From Coprinus comatus (lineage: Eukaryota > Basidiomycota > Agaricomycetes > Agaricales > Agaricaceae), in the NCBI GenBank assembly GCA_034638255.1, contig JAWPGT010000083.1, positions 1 through 64,000 of the forward strand: a stretch of DNA of 64,000 nt. Reading direction: 5' to 3'. The translations under genes and the position numbers were made by a program. The notes below the pieces were generated by a model. It ran no database searches and was not told the DNA's origin. It saw only the letters and a program-made list of their open reading frames with translations. Shown in pieces: positions 11,939 through 23,683 of the stretch. Numbering within the stretch: the first letter of the stretch is position 1; each line of letters begins with the position of its first letter.

Positions 11939-14900
11939 GGTGATGAAGAGATGAAGAGTGGTGAAGAGAAGGGAAACTAGAAAGTAAGCACCTGTTGATA
12001 CAAGTGAGAAGTATTCCCAGTATTTATCTTCCAATTCCATTTCCAATTGGAAACTGATGGAATTCAGAAGAATGTGCTCGTCATCCTTTTCCATGTGTTG
12101 TCTATTATCCCTGAGTTTAGAGATGTCATCTATCCCAATTAAATCAAAATACCATTCCAATGCTATGAGATGAAATACTTGTCAGTAAGGCATCCAAGTC
12201 ACATCACCAGAAGTCCACTCAACTTCAAATAGAGAATGTTCACCCAATCCAGAATGGGATTTAATTTTCTCTACTGCCCATTCCTTTTCTCCTTCTTCAA
12301 AATTCCATATTTGTGACTCCGATCTTCCAGGAAAGAGTCTGTCATCATTAGGAATGTGAATTTTCAAGAGGGACGCATGGAACACATCGTGAATTCCCCT
12401 TCTTTTCAAATTAGGAGGAAGACCCACTTGATATGAGTTATTTCCAAAATCCCTTGTGATTTTATACAGCCCAACGTACTTAGGTACCAGTTTCCTAGCC
12501 AATCCTTTGGGGAAAGATATGTTCTTGGTTGAGATATAAACAAGATCTTCAATTTGAAATGGTGAAGGTAGATGCTTCCGATTTGCAGTTTGGATTTCTT
12601 TGACCTGGTGAGCTAATATGCAGTTGTGAGCATTCATAATCGCATTTTTCATTTTCAGAGTGAATGCCCTTACACCAGGATATTCATCCTTAGAGGGGTC
12701 ATTCCATACAAATGTTCAAGGTATCCTTCCATAGTTTAGAAAGAAGGGGGCAAAGCCCGTAACTTCAGATCGAGCAGAGTTGATGGCAAATTCAACCGAC
12801 GAGAGCTTAGAAGCCCAGTCTTTCTGGTGTGTTGCAACACAGATACAGAGCATTTGAGTGATTGTTCTATTAGCTCTTTCAGTAGAACCATCGGATTCAG
12901 GGTGATAGGCACTGGACATACTCAGCTTCGTGCCAAGCAAATGATTCAGGTGTCTCCAAAAGGTACTTGTGAAAAGTGTATCTCGGTCGCTAACAATGGT
13001 CTTGGGTAGTCCATGCAGACAATAGACTTCTCGGAACATAAGTTCTGCAATTTGTCAAGCATTATAGTTCTGTCGACTAGGTACTAAATGCACCATACCA
13101 GTGAGTCAATCAATGATTGTTGTAATGGTGTCATATGAGGCGTCTCTATCATTGGACTTAGGAAGAGGTCCTACAAAATCAACTCCAATACTCTCCCAGG
13201 GGTAACGGGGAGTCTTCAGAGGATTAAGTAGCCCATAAGGCTTATGGTTCGAGGGCTTGTTTCTCATACACATAATGCAAGACTCACAAAACTTCTGAAC
13301 ATCGTTGACCATTTCTTTCCACCAAACCCATTCCTTCAGATACAATAGTGTTTTTCATGCTCCAAGGTGGGCAAGAATTGAGTGAGCTTCAGATATCAAT
13401 GTATGACAAACGGGGTTCTCATTTGAAGATATATTGGGGATGCAGAGAAGTTCAGAATCCTTCTCCTTCAAGTAGATGAGGTTATTCTTAACAATGAAGT
13501 TTTTATAATTACTTGGTTGGGCAAGTATCAGCTTGAAAAACTTATCTTCTGAATATCAACCCTTTACTAGTTCAACTATTCCCAAATTATGGTAGACATC
13601 ATTTACAATGTCTATTAGTGATGGAGGAATACCTGAGTCCCAAATACCATTGTTGTCTTGGACGATGTGGGTTTGATCAGGTGCCTTCTTGATGCCATCA
13701 TCAAGGTTTGTTAGTGTCTCACGCCCTTCGTCGTCATCATTGTCCTGCTTCTCAGATTCTTTACAACATTGAGGAGGTATGCGTATAGTAAGTTTCTGTT
13801 GTGAAGTCTTTGGTGTAGGTGTTTTTGCTGAATGTTTCTTAGGGACAGTCTTTTTTGAGGTACCAGTACTCTCACCCTCCTTCCGTTTGTGCTTGACAGG
13901 AACAACAGAACCTTGGTCTTGATTTGCAATCTCCAATGCTCTTCTCCGCGTGGTAACGGCCATCAACTCAGCCACCCCTTCCAAACCTACAAGCAAAGGC
14001 ATGGTGATTAGGTCCTTTGGCATGCGATCTGTGTCTATGACATTGTGATAGGTATATTCGCTGGGTGCTCTCACAGTACCAAGCCCATTGTTGGAGTAGA
14101 GACGAGACAAAGCATCAGACAGGATGTTCTCGGTCCCAGGCATGTAAATTATTTCGAAATCAAATTCTGCCATTTTTTCGAGCCATCTGACTTGTTGGGA
14201 GGATAGATTGGGTTGTTTGAACATGTGTATCAGCCCTTTGTGATCTGTATACCACTGAAAGTGAACGCCGAACAACAGATCACAATGATGCATCATTGTT
14301 TCCAGTCCCGCCAACATCTCAATTTCATGAACAGGATAGTGTTGTTGTGCAGGTTTCAATTTTGCTGAGAAGAAGGCTGCAATGTTAGCTGTTTTCCAAT
14401 CAGTTCCTTGACTAATAATGCCAGCAATGCCTGTAATACATCCATCTGTTACCATATTCACTGGAGGTGAGTTATCTCCATACTCAAGTGGCTTTCTATA
14501 ATGATCTTTACACTTCATTGCCAGATCTTTCACTTCCTGAAATGCGTGCTGATGAATATGCTCCCAATGGAAAGGCACAGTATTACCAGTTAGAGAGTGG
14601 AGAACACCCATGGGTATGCAGACATGGTCAATATCATCTGCTAGATATCCAGCTGAGCCTAGGAATCCTCGCAATAAATCCCAGTTAGTTGGTGTCTTCC
14701 ATTTACACAGTGAGTCCACTTTATCTGGATCCATTTTGATGCCTTCACTAGACACCATTCGTCCCAACACCTTTACTTCATCACAAAGGAGTCAAATCTT
14801 TTGTGGACTTATGTAGAATTTTTCATGTTCTAAGGTATCAATAACGATTTTGACATATTTGACATGATCTTCAAGGTCTTGAGTTGTTATGAACAGATCA

Positions 14901-16230
14901 TCCAGGAAGTTGTTTATGAAGTTCCCAAGATATGGGCCAAAAATATGACTCATTATCATTTGGAAGGTAGCGGATGCGTTACAGTCTCCCTGCTGCATTA
15001 CCAAACTCACCATTGTTCCACTTGGTGTGTTCATCACAGTTCGATTCACATGTTCGGGAATTACCCTTATCTGTTCATATGCATCCGAGAGATCAATTAC
15101 GGATCTATACTTGGCTCGTGCTAACTTTCGAAGGATGGTTTCAATGTCAGGTAATGGCGAGGACAGTTTTCTGGTGTTAAGATTATGTTCACGAAGGTCG
15201 ACAACTGTTCATAACTTTGGTGGATCACCCTTCTTGCCTACTTTTGGAATCAACAGCATAGGTACTGCGTTCCTTGCAGGTTTTAATTGCCATTGACCAG
15301 ACTGAGTGTATGTATTTTTCTTTTGGATCCAGAGATCAGATAACAAATCAGGGCACTTTGACGCCCTCCAGGAATATGTCTTATCTGGATCTATCAGAGG
15401 AATTTCATGATTAATTTCACAAAGGGGAGGTAATGGGGTTTCTACTGCAGTTTTGCAGACTTTTTGTGCGTACTCCATTAATTCCTTTCTTGTTTTCAAT
15501 ACATCTTCCTCTTCAAGACTAACAGCCTTTGACAAGACCTTAGTTATCCGATCACCTCCCAAGTTCAATGGCACATTACTGCCTATAATTAATGAGGGTG
15601 GATTCAATGCAATGTTCGCTTGATGCTGCCATAAGAACGGGGTTCCGAGTATCAGATCATAATTAGCCAGATTCATTATATTGAAATACTGTTCACAATC
15701 AATAGATTGATATTGGAATCTCACTTTGGCACCAAAATTGACCTTAGTTTGTGAACCTGCAGCAGCCAAAGTGACATTGATAGGATCATAAAAAATGTTC
15801 TTTTTCACCCATAGCTGATCTGCAAGATTTCCAGACATGAAATCTCCTAAAGAACCAGAATCCACCAATGCTTGGGCTGGATAACCATTTATGTGCACAA
15901 CTACAACAATGGGTCGAGGAACTAATCTAGTTTTTTCATCTTTTCTGGCTGAAGCATTCCGTTCTAGAGCACCATAGGTACCAGCTTCAACCTGTTTAGT
16001 CCCTTTTCCAGCAGCGAAAACTTCAAGCAACTCAAATGATTCTTCCATGATACATGATAGATCAAAGGTTCTAACACAAAGGTCACCCGGTTCATCTTCA
16101 GTGGGATTATATTCAAAAAAATGAAGTCCATCATCGAGTATGTCTTAATTCATTCGCAATGAGTCTTCAAACAGTTGGTTTACTTTTACTTTGGTATAAT
16201 TGACGATATCGAAGTTGGGATTTAACAATT
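11939..16230 (-). pseudogene. pol: gypsy-4 pol, one frame with eight TGA codons
   Basis: All open segments between 16048 and 11317 are in one frame. Domains in order: aspartic protease (ALVDSGSLGDFM, about 15880), RT (TVVDLREHN about 15190; NNFLDDLFIT about 14900), RNase H (NMVTDGCITGIAGIISQG, about 14450), H2C2 (CESCIMCMRNKP), integrase core (VDFVGPLP, IVSDRDTLF, STERANRTI) and a C-terminal chromo-like segment (VEKIKSHSG..WTSGDVTWMPY). TGA codons lie near 15209, 14792, 13556, 13361, 13106, 13058, 12716 and 12182, and one TAA near 16146. Where I can compare the family, the stop replaces arginine (for example PKL-stop-TVVDLRE). Gag is absent. Confidence 0.8.
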
Positions 16231-16245
16231 CATCCCTGTAAACAT

Positions 16246-16570
16246 CAGGGCAGGGGATTGATTAAAATGGTAACAGATAGGTACCACTAGTTGTTTTAAT
16301 TGGGTACATACATATGTTCCTTTCATTATACATGTGTATGTGCCTTTTATTGTACATATGTCTGTATGTATATATCCATTATTATTATATGACACATTTT
16401 TTCATGATTAATGATGATTTTCTACACTTTTAGTTTTGTCATATGCAAAAAAAAAAAACATAAGTTGTAGTAGAATCCTACTAAAGAACTCATACTTTTA
16501 GTAGATTTCTACTAAAGATATGTGTTCTTTAGTAGACTTTTTCTCAGTTTTTCATTTCTGTTATTGTTAT
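16246..16570. repeat. terminus of a large KDZ-like DNA transposon
   Basis: Starting at CAGGGG (16251; alternative CAGG at 16246) the sequence reads TGGTAACAGATAGGTACC and then ACTAGTTGTT. It goes on with GTACATACATATGT, ATCCATTATTATTAT and CTACACTTTTAG, in the same order and spacing as the TIR of the element at 31329-35415. Further in are TAGTAGATTTCTACTA-type palindromes like the subterminal repeats there. The terminus points right, toward the gene at 16612-18073. The opposite end is not in the window, so a target-site duplication cannot be tested. Confidence 0.6.
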
Positions 16571-16611
16571 TACCACCATATCATATATTCAAAGGCTATA
16601 GATTACTACAA

Positions 16612-18073
16612 TTAGTTTATAACCATATCTTCACCAAATAACTGCCTATATCTCTTTTGAAACCTTGTAACCATTTTCTTGAGAAACCACTTGTCCCATT
16701 CATCATCTTCAGGATAGACAGTATTGCGATAGAAGTCAGTCCACTTGACACCAAAATTCTCTTCAAGATTTTGGATCACGAATAATGTGTTTCTAGGATT
16801 TAAAGGAAGACTGTTAAATCCTTCAGTAATCTCCTCTCCATTTACAACCGCAGTAACCTTCCACAACTTCCAAAATATAGCTCCTGCAATAACAGAGTCA
16901 CAGGGACAACCACAATGATAAAGCCCATCCTCCTGAAAAGTAATGCTTTTTTTCCCTCTTCCAGCTCTACTTGCCCCAACACCATGAATAACAATATCAC
17001 GAACTGTCTTGTCCCCATCAATATGGTTCATACTCTTATCCTTTTTAGAATGATGAAGACAATAGATATTTCCCAAATTGTTGGTAAGAAGCTCCTCCGT
17101 AAGAGCTTCTGTTGCAAGATAGGCTTCAGGTAAATAAGAACAATGCATGCGTATTCGGTTCTTGACCTCGGCTTCAATCCTAGGCTTCCTTGGGCCTTTA
17201 GTAGTTAGCCACATATGAAGTATAGCCAAGTCATTTTCTATAGTATATCAATATAGACAAAATTATGATTATAAATTTACATACCTTTGTATTCAGCCAG
17301 TTCCTCCTCAGTAAGGACCTTTAGTTCAGCCTCTCTTGGTTTTTTGACTTTTGTTTTGGAACTTTTATCACCACCTTCTACCTGAACAACCTTTTGTTTC
17401 TTAACAACCCTATCAGAATGAATATTAGTTGGTTGGAGCTCTATAGATATTTGTCAATGATACAATAATAGAATGATAGAATGAATAACAAACCAGGTAA
17501 TTGTGTATCTTCATCATCACTTGAGCTATCATCAACATCTAGAGGTTGCTTTTTGGAAAGAACTAAACTAGGATGAGATATAATTTTTAAACAATAAATA
17601 AATGACTTACCATAGCTCTCTTTATCTATGCTACCAGAGAGAAGCTCTTGATTACTAGAAGTTGGTACAATATCACTAGTATCTTAATATTAATATGTTA
17701 TTAAAGCTGTTTTTATGAAATGATTACAAAATAAAATACGATACCTTGATTTGTGATATTATCAGAGGAGACCTGATCTAATCCAGAATCTTCTATGATT
17801 ATAGGTTAATTGTTGTGATAAAGAATGTAGAAATAGAAGATACCATTATTTGAAGATAAAGATGATGATAATAGAGAAGTAAGAGGGGAAGACAGTTGTT
17901 TGTTAGGAGAATGTTGAGATTTCATAGGTGATGTAGTTATAACTACTTCAGCTCTATTCTTCTTAGGAGAACGATGGAGAATAGTTGACATAGATTGAGC
18001 AAGAGCAGAAGAAGGCTGAGAAAGAGCAGAAGCAGATTCAAGACCAGTTGAGGAAGATTGAGAAAGCATAGAA
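16612..18073 (-). CDS. 3' part of the unrecognised multi-exon gene
   Basis: On the minus strand the frame enters at 18073 (continuing from 1396 through TTCTA) and runs through a Ser-rich, then basic region to about 17844. At least four further short GT-AG introns follow, all phase 1 where I traced them (for example 17843-17793 and the introns before the TAG acceptors near 17700 and 17575). The last exon (about 17230-16612) encodes a compact C-terminal domain with GLYHCGCPCDSV and VKWTDFYRNTVYPEDDEWDKW, ending at TAA. The whole protein would be roughly 500 residues, without internal stops. No family is recognised. It lies about 350 bp inside the KDZ-like terminus at 16246 and, before the inversion, directly followed the TET/JBP gene. 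Confidence 0.62.
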
Positions 18074-18438
18074 TGTAAGGGGACCTCCCTCACCGACCCT
18101 TACACTGACACACCGACTACCAACCGATCCTCCGATGTTCCGACTTCCATCGGAACACCTCCTGACTTCGCACTTTCACGACTTGCCCCCTCACGTGACT
18201 CGTCCCCCATTGTTCCCATTGTCCATGTTACGACATCCCTCTGGACAATAGCTGGCGTCTCTGTTTGTATAGTAGTATATATTGTGTGTAGCCTGTGCGA
18301 GTGAATCCCCAACTCTTTCTCTTTGGATTCCTCACTAGGTATGTTGTATCTGCTCTGTGATATGTTTCCGATCAAATATAACTTTGGATTCCTCGCTAGT
18401 TGTCGGGCCGTTCGTCGCCGACGTGAGTCGCCCTAACA
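18074..18438 (+). repeat. 5' LTR of gypsy-1 copy 2
   Basis: TGTAAGGGG..CCCTAACA, 365 bp. A TATATATT box is at 18276-18283 and the predicted RNA 5' end is near 18311. Confidence 0.93.
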
Positions 18439-18440
18439 GA

Positions 18441-18450
18441 AGAAAGAGTT
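18441..18450 (+). promoter_or_regulatory. self-priming primer-binding site of gypsy-1 copy 2
   Basis: AGAAAGAGTT starts after a 2-nt spacer beyond the 5' LTR and is the exact complement of AACTCTTTCT at 18311-18320. That block begins 35 nt after the TATA box. No tRNA 3'-end complement was recognised. Confidence 0.65.
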
Positions 18451-18547
18451 CTTCAAGAGGCCAGCATCGCTGGACAGAAGAGCCCTGTTTACCACAACAG
18501 AAGACTTCCCCCGACGACGCACCCCTCTATCCCTCACTCGCTAAACC

Positions 18548-19718
18548 ATGGCCGATATAGCACCGCCCCAGCCGACTTGGAATGAAATTGTTGAAGGCAC
18601 ATTCCATGAGCTTCGGGCATCGCTTGATGCTCTACGGCAGCGAGTAGAAGCTACCGAATCCACTTCCGCCACCACGGCCAATGTACTTGCCACCATCACC
18701 ACCCAACTCTCCACACTTGTTTCGGCCTCTCAGACCACCCCTTCACATGCTACCCCCGCGACGCCAGCTCCTCCATCTCCCCCCGAACATCCACGGACAT
18801 TCCGAGGACGAGTCGCTACGCCACCTGATTACGATGGCGACCGCAAGACAGGCCAGGCCTTCCTCAATGCCTGCAACCTGTACATCCGACTTTCGGGTGA
18901 ATTCCAGTCGGACGAAGAAAAGATGCTCTGGGCCATGTCTTACATGAGGAGCGGTTGGGCTGCCGCATGGACGGAAGAGATATTTAGGTTGGAATCACAG
19001 GTTGGAAACTTGCCTTTTTGAGGATTGGGAGGACTTCAAAACCCAGTTCAAGGCTCGCTTCTTGCCAATTGACGCCGAATTGGAAGCGGTTATCACATTG
19101 GAAGGAGACACTTACTTCCAGAAGGATCGGACATTGGAGGATTACCTGGACACCTTCAAAGCACTCATTTCAGCATCCGGGTATACCGACCGGAAGGTCA
19201 CTGTTGTCAAGTTTCGTCGAGGTCTTCGCACCAACTTGGCCGACTCCATTGCCACTATGACCCTGGGCCGACCCTCCGACTCTGATCTCGATGGCTGGTA
19301 TCGCGCAGCCACCCGTTTCGAAGCTTCCTGACTTGCCAATGTTGCATTCAAGGCAAATCATCGCCCAGTACCACTGCCAGCTCCCAGACCTGTCTTTCAC
19401 TCCTTCCCAAAACCCCCGCCTCATCCAACTCCCCTGATTCCCCTACCAACATTCGCCCATGTAATGCTGACGCCTGGGAACCCAACTCCGATGGACATTG
19501 ACGTGTCCAAACTTTGTAACCTGACCCCTTCCACCTGCTATCGATGTAAGCAGCCTGGACACATCAAGGCAGATTGCCCCTGACGCTTTGACGTCCAGCT
19601 TATGACCTTGGAAGAGAAGGATGAGTTGCTGATGAACCTGTTGGCAGAGAAAGATGTTGCCAACGTCGGAAGGCAGTCGGAAGGGTTGGTGGAAACAGAT
19701 ACGCAGGATTTTCGGTAA
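18548..19718 (+). pseudogene. gag: gypsy-1 copy 2 gag, frameshifted
   Basis: Same protein as gag of copy 1 (start MADIAPPQPTW), but a T insertion near 19012-19016 shifts the frame after VGNLPF. A second open segment resumes with FEDWEDFKTQFKARFLP. The TGA codons after RFEAS and after KADCP are also present. The zinc knuckle CYRCKQPGHIKADC is at about 19538-19580. The TAA at 19716-19718 overlaps the -1 frame that opens pol. Confidence 0.82.
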
Positions 19719-22700
19719 CTCAATTGGTGGAGGCCACGCCCCGATTGTCTAGTGTTAATAGGTTCGCTGTACTACCCATAGAAGAAATAAACAAAACTAC
19801 TATTTCCCCACCTACACCCAAACCTATAGCCATGTCCAAACCCCACTGACCTCACTGGGAATGTCGTTACCTCCCGACCCGGTATGTCATTTCATCCACC
19901 GCCCCCGCCAATGCCCTGAAACTGCCGATCGACCTTGAAACCACTGACACTGGAGTCCAATTTTCATTGGAAGCACTCGTGGACTCTGGTGCCACTGGTA
20001 TCTTCATTGATTGGGACTTCACTTGTCAACATAAGCTCACCACCTGCTGCCTATCACACCCAATCCCTGTCTTCAATGTTGACGGCACCCCGAATGAAGC
20101 TGGAGAAATCGCCGAAGTGGTCGATATGGTTCTCCGATACAAGAATCATTCCGAACGTGCAGTCTTCGCTGTCACCGGCCTCGGAAAGGAGTCCGTTATA
20201 CTTGGCTATACTTGGCTCCGCGCACACAACCCCGAAGTCGATTGGGTAACAAAGGAAGTCAAAATGTCAAGGTGTCCGAGGACTTGCGAAGGTTGCCGAC
20301 AGGAATACAAGGAAGAGAAGAAGTTCCAGGAGAAGGTGCTAAGGGTCTGCACTTCAGGACCCTTTCCAGTGCTTGTGGAAGAGGTGAATGAAGAAGAGGA
20401 TGAAGAGTTGGAAGAAGGAGTTAGTTGGTCAGAATTGGAGGAAGGAGATCGTATTTTCACTGCCATCCCTCACTCATTGGTTCTCTCGGTTTCGGAACAG
20501 ATTTCAGCCACTGGTACTCTATCGCAACAACTTGCTGAAGTGCATTGGAAGAATACTGCGACTGCCAACCTCGGTTTCAAGGCTTATATTCCTGACTACC
20601 TACACGACTTCGAAACTGTTTTCTCTGAGGCTGCTTTCCAAGAGCTCCCCGAAAATCGGCCTTGGGATCACACTGTTGAACTCGTCCCAGGTGAAACTGC
20701 CAAAACCACCAAGGTCTACCCAATTTCACCGAAAGAACAAGCCGCACTTGACGAGTTCCTCCAAGAGAACCTTGCTTCGGGAAGGATTCGCCCCTCAAAG
20801 TCGCTGATGGCAGCCCCCATTTTTTTCATTAAAAAGAAGGACGGTTCGCTTCAGTTGGTACAAGACTATCGGAACCTCAATGCCATCACAGTGAAAAACA
20901 AGTACCCCATCCCACTCATCTCCGAAATCATTTCAAAACTGCGGGGTGCAAAATACTTCACCAAACTTGACATCTGATGGGGCTTCAACAACATCCATAT
21001 CAAACCTGGTGATGAGTGGAAGGCCGCTTTCCGAATGAATCGGGGGCTCTTCAAACCTCTAGTGATGTTTTTCGGCATGACTAACAGCCCAGCAACCTTC
21101 CAGACAGTGATGAATGACATCTTCCATGACCTTATCATGGAAGGAATTGTCATCATCTACCTCAACGACATCCTGATCTTTTCAAAAACCCTGGAGGAAC
21201 ATCGGAAGGCGATCCAACATGTGATGGAGGTACTCAAGGAACACAAGCTGTACCTCCGACCTGAAAAATGTGAGTTTGAGAAGCAGAAGATAGAATACTT
21301 GGGGCTGATCATTTCAGAGAACTGTGTAGAGATGGATCCAGTGAAGGTAGCAGGAGTTTGTGACTGGCCGACTCCGAAAAGCAAGACGGAAGTTCAGTCT
21401 TTCCTTGGGTTTGCCAATTTCTACCGACGTTTTATTCGGGATTTTTCACACATCGGTCGGCCGCTCTTCGATCTAACCAAGTCCAGTACACCTTGGAACT
21501 GGGGTACTGAACAGCAGGAAGCCTTTGATGCTCTGAAGACAGCCATTACATCGGCACCGATCTTATCTTCTCCTGACAACACCGCACCTTACCGAGTAGA
21601 GGCCGACAGCTCCGACTTTGCAACTGGAGCTGTCTTGTCGCAGCTTGCATCGGAAGACAACAAGTGGCACCCCATCGCATTCTACTCAAAATCGCTGTCA
21701 CCAGTCGAACACAATTATGAGATCCATGACAAAGAGATGTTGGCTATCATCCAATCACTTGAAGAGTGGAGGCACTTCCTGGAGGGCAGTGAACACAAGG
21801 TAGAAATCTGGATGGACCACAAGAACCTCAAGTACTTCATGACTGCAAAGAAACTCAACCGCCGACAAGCCCGCTGGTCCCTCTACCTGTCCCGGTTCAA
21901 CTTCTCACTTCATCACCGACCAGGCCGATCCATGGGCAAACCCGATGCACTCTCCCGACGGGCCGACCACGGAACTGGCAAGGACGATAATGACAACCTC
22001 ACCCTCCTCCCTCCATCGCTATTCACTGTTTGAGCCCTTGAAGGTGTTGTTTTGGTCGGAGAAGAGCAGGATGTGTTGCGAGAGATCAGACATGGTAATC
22101 GGGATGGTGAACAAGAGGAGGCAGTGGTGAAGGCAGCGCGAGAGTTGAAGTTGTCAAAGTCAAAATCAGTTAAGAGTTCCGAATGGTCGGAGGATAATGG
22201 GTTGCTACTTCATCGAGGTAAAATCTACGTCCCTAACATCCCTGACCTTAGACGTCGCATCGTGGCCCAACACCATGATTCCAAAGTCGGCGGACATGCA
22301 GGACGCTGGAAGACCCTCGAACTTGTGGGTCGGAACTACTGGTGGCCTTCTATGTCTTGTTACATCAGTCAGTATGCCTCTACTTGTGACTTGTGCTTAT
22401 GGACAAAGCCCCACCGACACCGACCAGTCGGCAAACTTCACCCACTTCCCATCCCCGATGCCTGCTGGGACACTATCAGCATTGACTTCGTCGTCGAACT
22501 CCCAGAGTCCAACGGTTATGACGCGGTGTTCACAGTCGTCGATTCAGTATCAAAACGAGTTCATTTCCTGCTGACCCACACGACTTGCACTGCCGAAGGT
22601 GTCGCCCGACTCTTCCTCCACAACATCTGGAAGCTCCACGGCCTACCTCAACGTGTTGTCTCCGACCAAGGCCCGCAGTTTGTGTCAGAATTCACCCGCG

Positions 22701-23683
22701 AGTTGTACCGACTCTTAGGCATCAAGGTCGCTGCGACTACAGCTTGGCACCCGCAAGCCGACGGTCAAACCGAACGAGTTAACCAAGAACTCGACCAGTA
22801 CATCCGAGTCTTTGTTAACCAGTGACAGAATGATTGGTATGACCTTCTCCCGCTTGCTGAGTTCCAACACAACAATCACGTTCATGCTGCAACCCACCAA
22901 TCGCCCTTTGTGTTAGACACCGGCCGCGACCCTCGCATGGGCTTCGAACCCCGACAACACCCCTCCCGACTCGAAACGGTCAATGAGTTCAAAACCCAGA
23001 TGGAGTCGGCACTAGAAGAAGCAAAATTGGCACTGGTGAAGGCAAAGGACAATATGGCGAAGTACTACGATCGACGTCAGACCCCTGCCCCCGAGCTCAA
23101 GATGGGTGACATGGTTTACCTTGACGCATCGGACATCGCAACGAGTCGGCCTTCAAAGAAGTTTGAGCACACACGGTTAGGTCCTTTCACCGTTGACCGC
23201 AAGGTTGGGCCTGGGGCATATCGGCTCAAGCTTCCCTGAAGGTTGTCTTGCTTGCACCCAGTGTTCAATGTGGTTAAACTCACTCCAGCCCCCAAAGACC
23301 CAATCCCTGGTCGGAAGCCAACAAAAATACCGATGCCAATACTAGTGGACAATGAAGAGGAATGGGAAGTAGAAGAAATATTGGACAGTAAAGTGCAACG
23401 AGGTAAACTCAGATTTCTGATCAAGTGGCAAGACTTCAGCATGGAAGAGAACTCTTGGGAACTCGCAGCCGACGTCCACGCCCCTGAAAAGATCGCCGAG
23501 TTCTATCACAAGACCCACTGCACCTCGACTTATCCGTTCCACGGCCTTCGACTCCATTCCTTTCTGACCTCGCACTCAGTTCACAGGTACATCGGGACGC
23601 TGCACCCTAGAAGGGGGGGTAGATGTAAGGGGACCTTCCTCACTGACCCTTACACTGACACACTGACTACCGACCGATCCTGA
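19709..23683 (+). pseudogene. pol: gypsy-1 copy 2 pol with shared TGA codons
   Basis: The domain order is identical to copy 1: protease (LVDSGATGIF, about 19976), RT (YLNDILIF near 21160), RNase H (about 21595), H2C2 and integrase core (about 22270-22790) and chromodomain (about 23350-23510). TGA interrupts after KPH (19848), TKLDI (20977), SLFTV (22033), VFVNQ (22825) and LKLP (23239). The tail after the chromodomain is frameshifted relative to copy 1 and runs to a stop inside the 3' LTR. The copy is not expected to be autonomous. Confidence 0.85.

Larger units (their letters stand above)
9357..16245 (-). mobile_element. gypsy-4, old Ty3/gypsy element with interrupted ORFs
   Basis: On the minus strand, protease, RT, RNase H, integrase and a chromo-like end are followed by an extra ORF. 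The 5' side (gag and 5' LTR) is missing: it stops at a KDZ-like transposon terminus at about 16246-16251. A 1.35-kb TIR element (9964-11316) is inserted near the 3' end. Age is suggested by eight in-frame TGA codons and one TAA, yet the pol frame has no indel over 4.7 kb. Confidence 0.75.

Noticed and set aside
11939..16230. TGA reassigned as a sense codon or selenocysteine
   Set aside because: Intact genes in the window use TGA as a normal stop (for example at 794-796 and 46385-46387). CpG decay of CGA codons is a simpler explanation.
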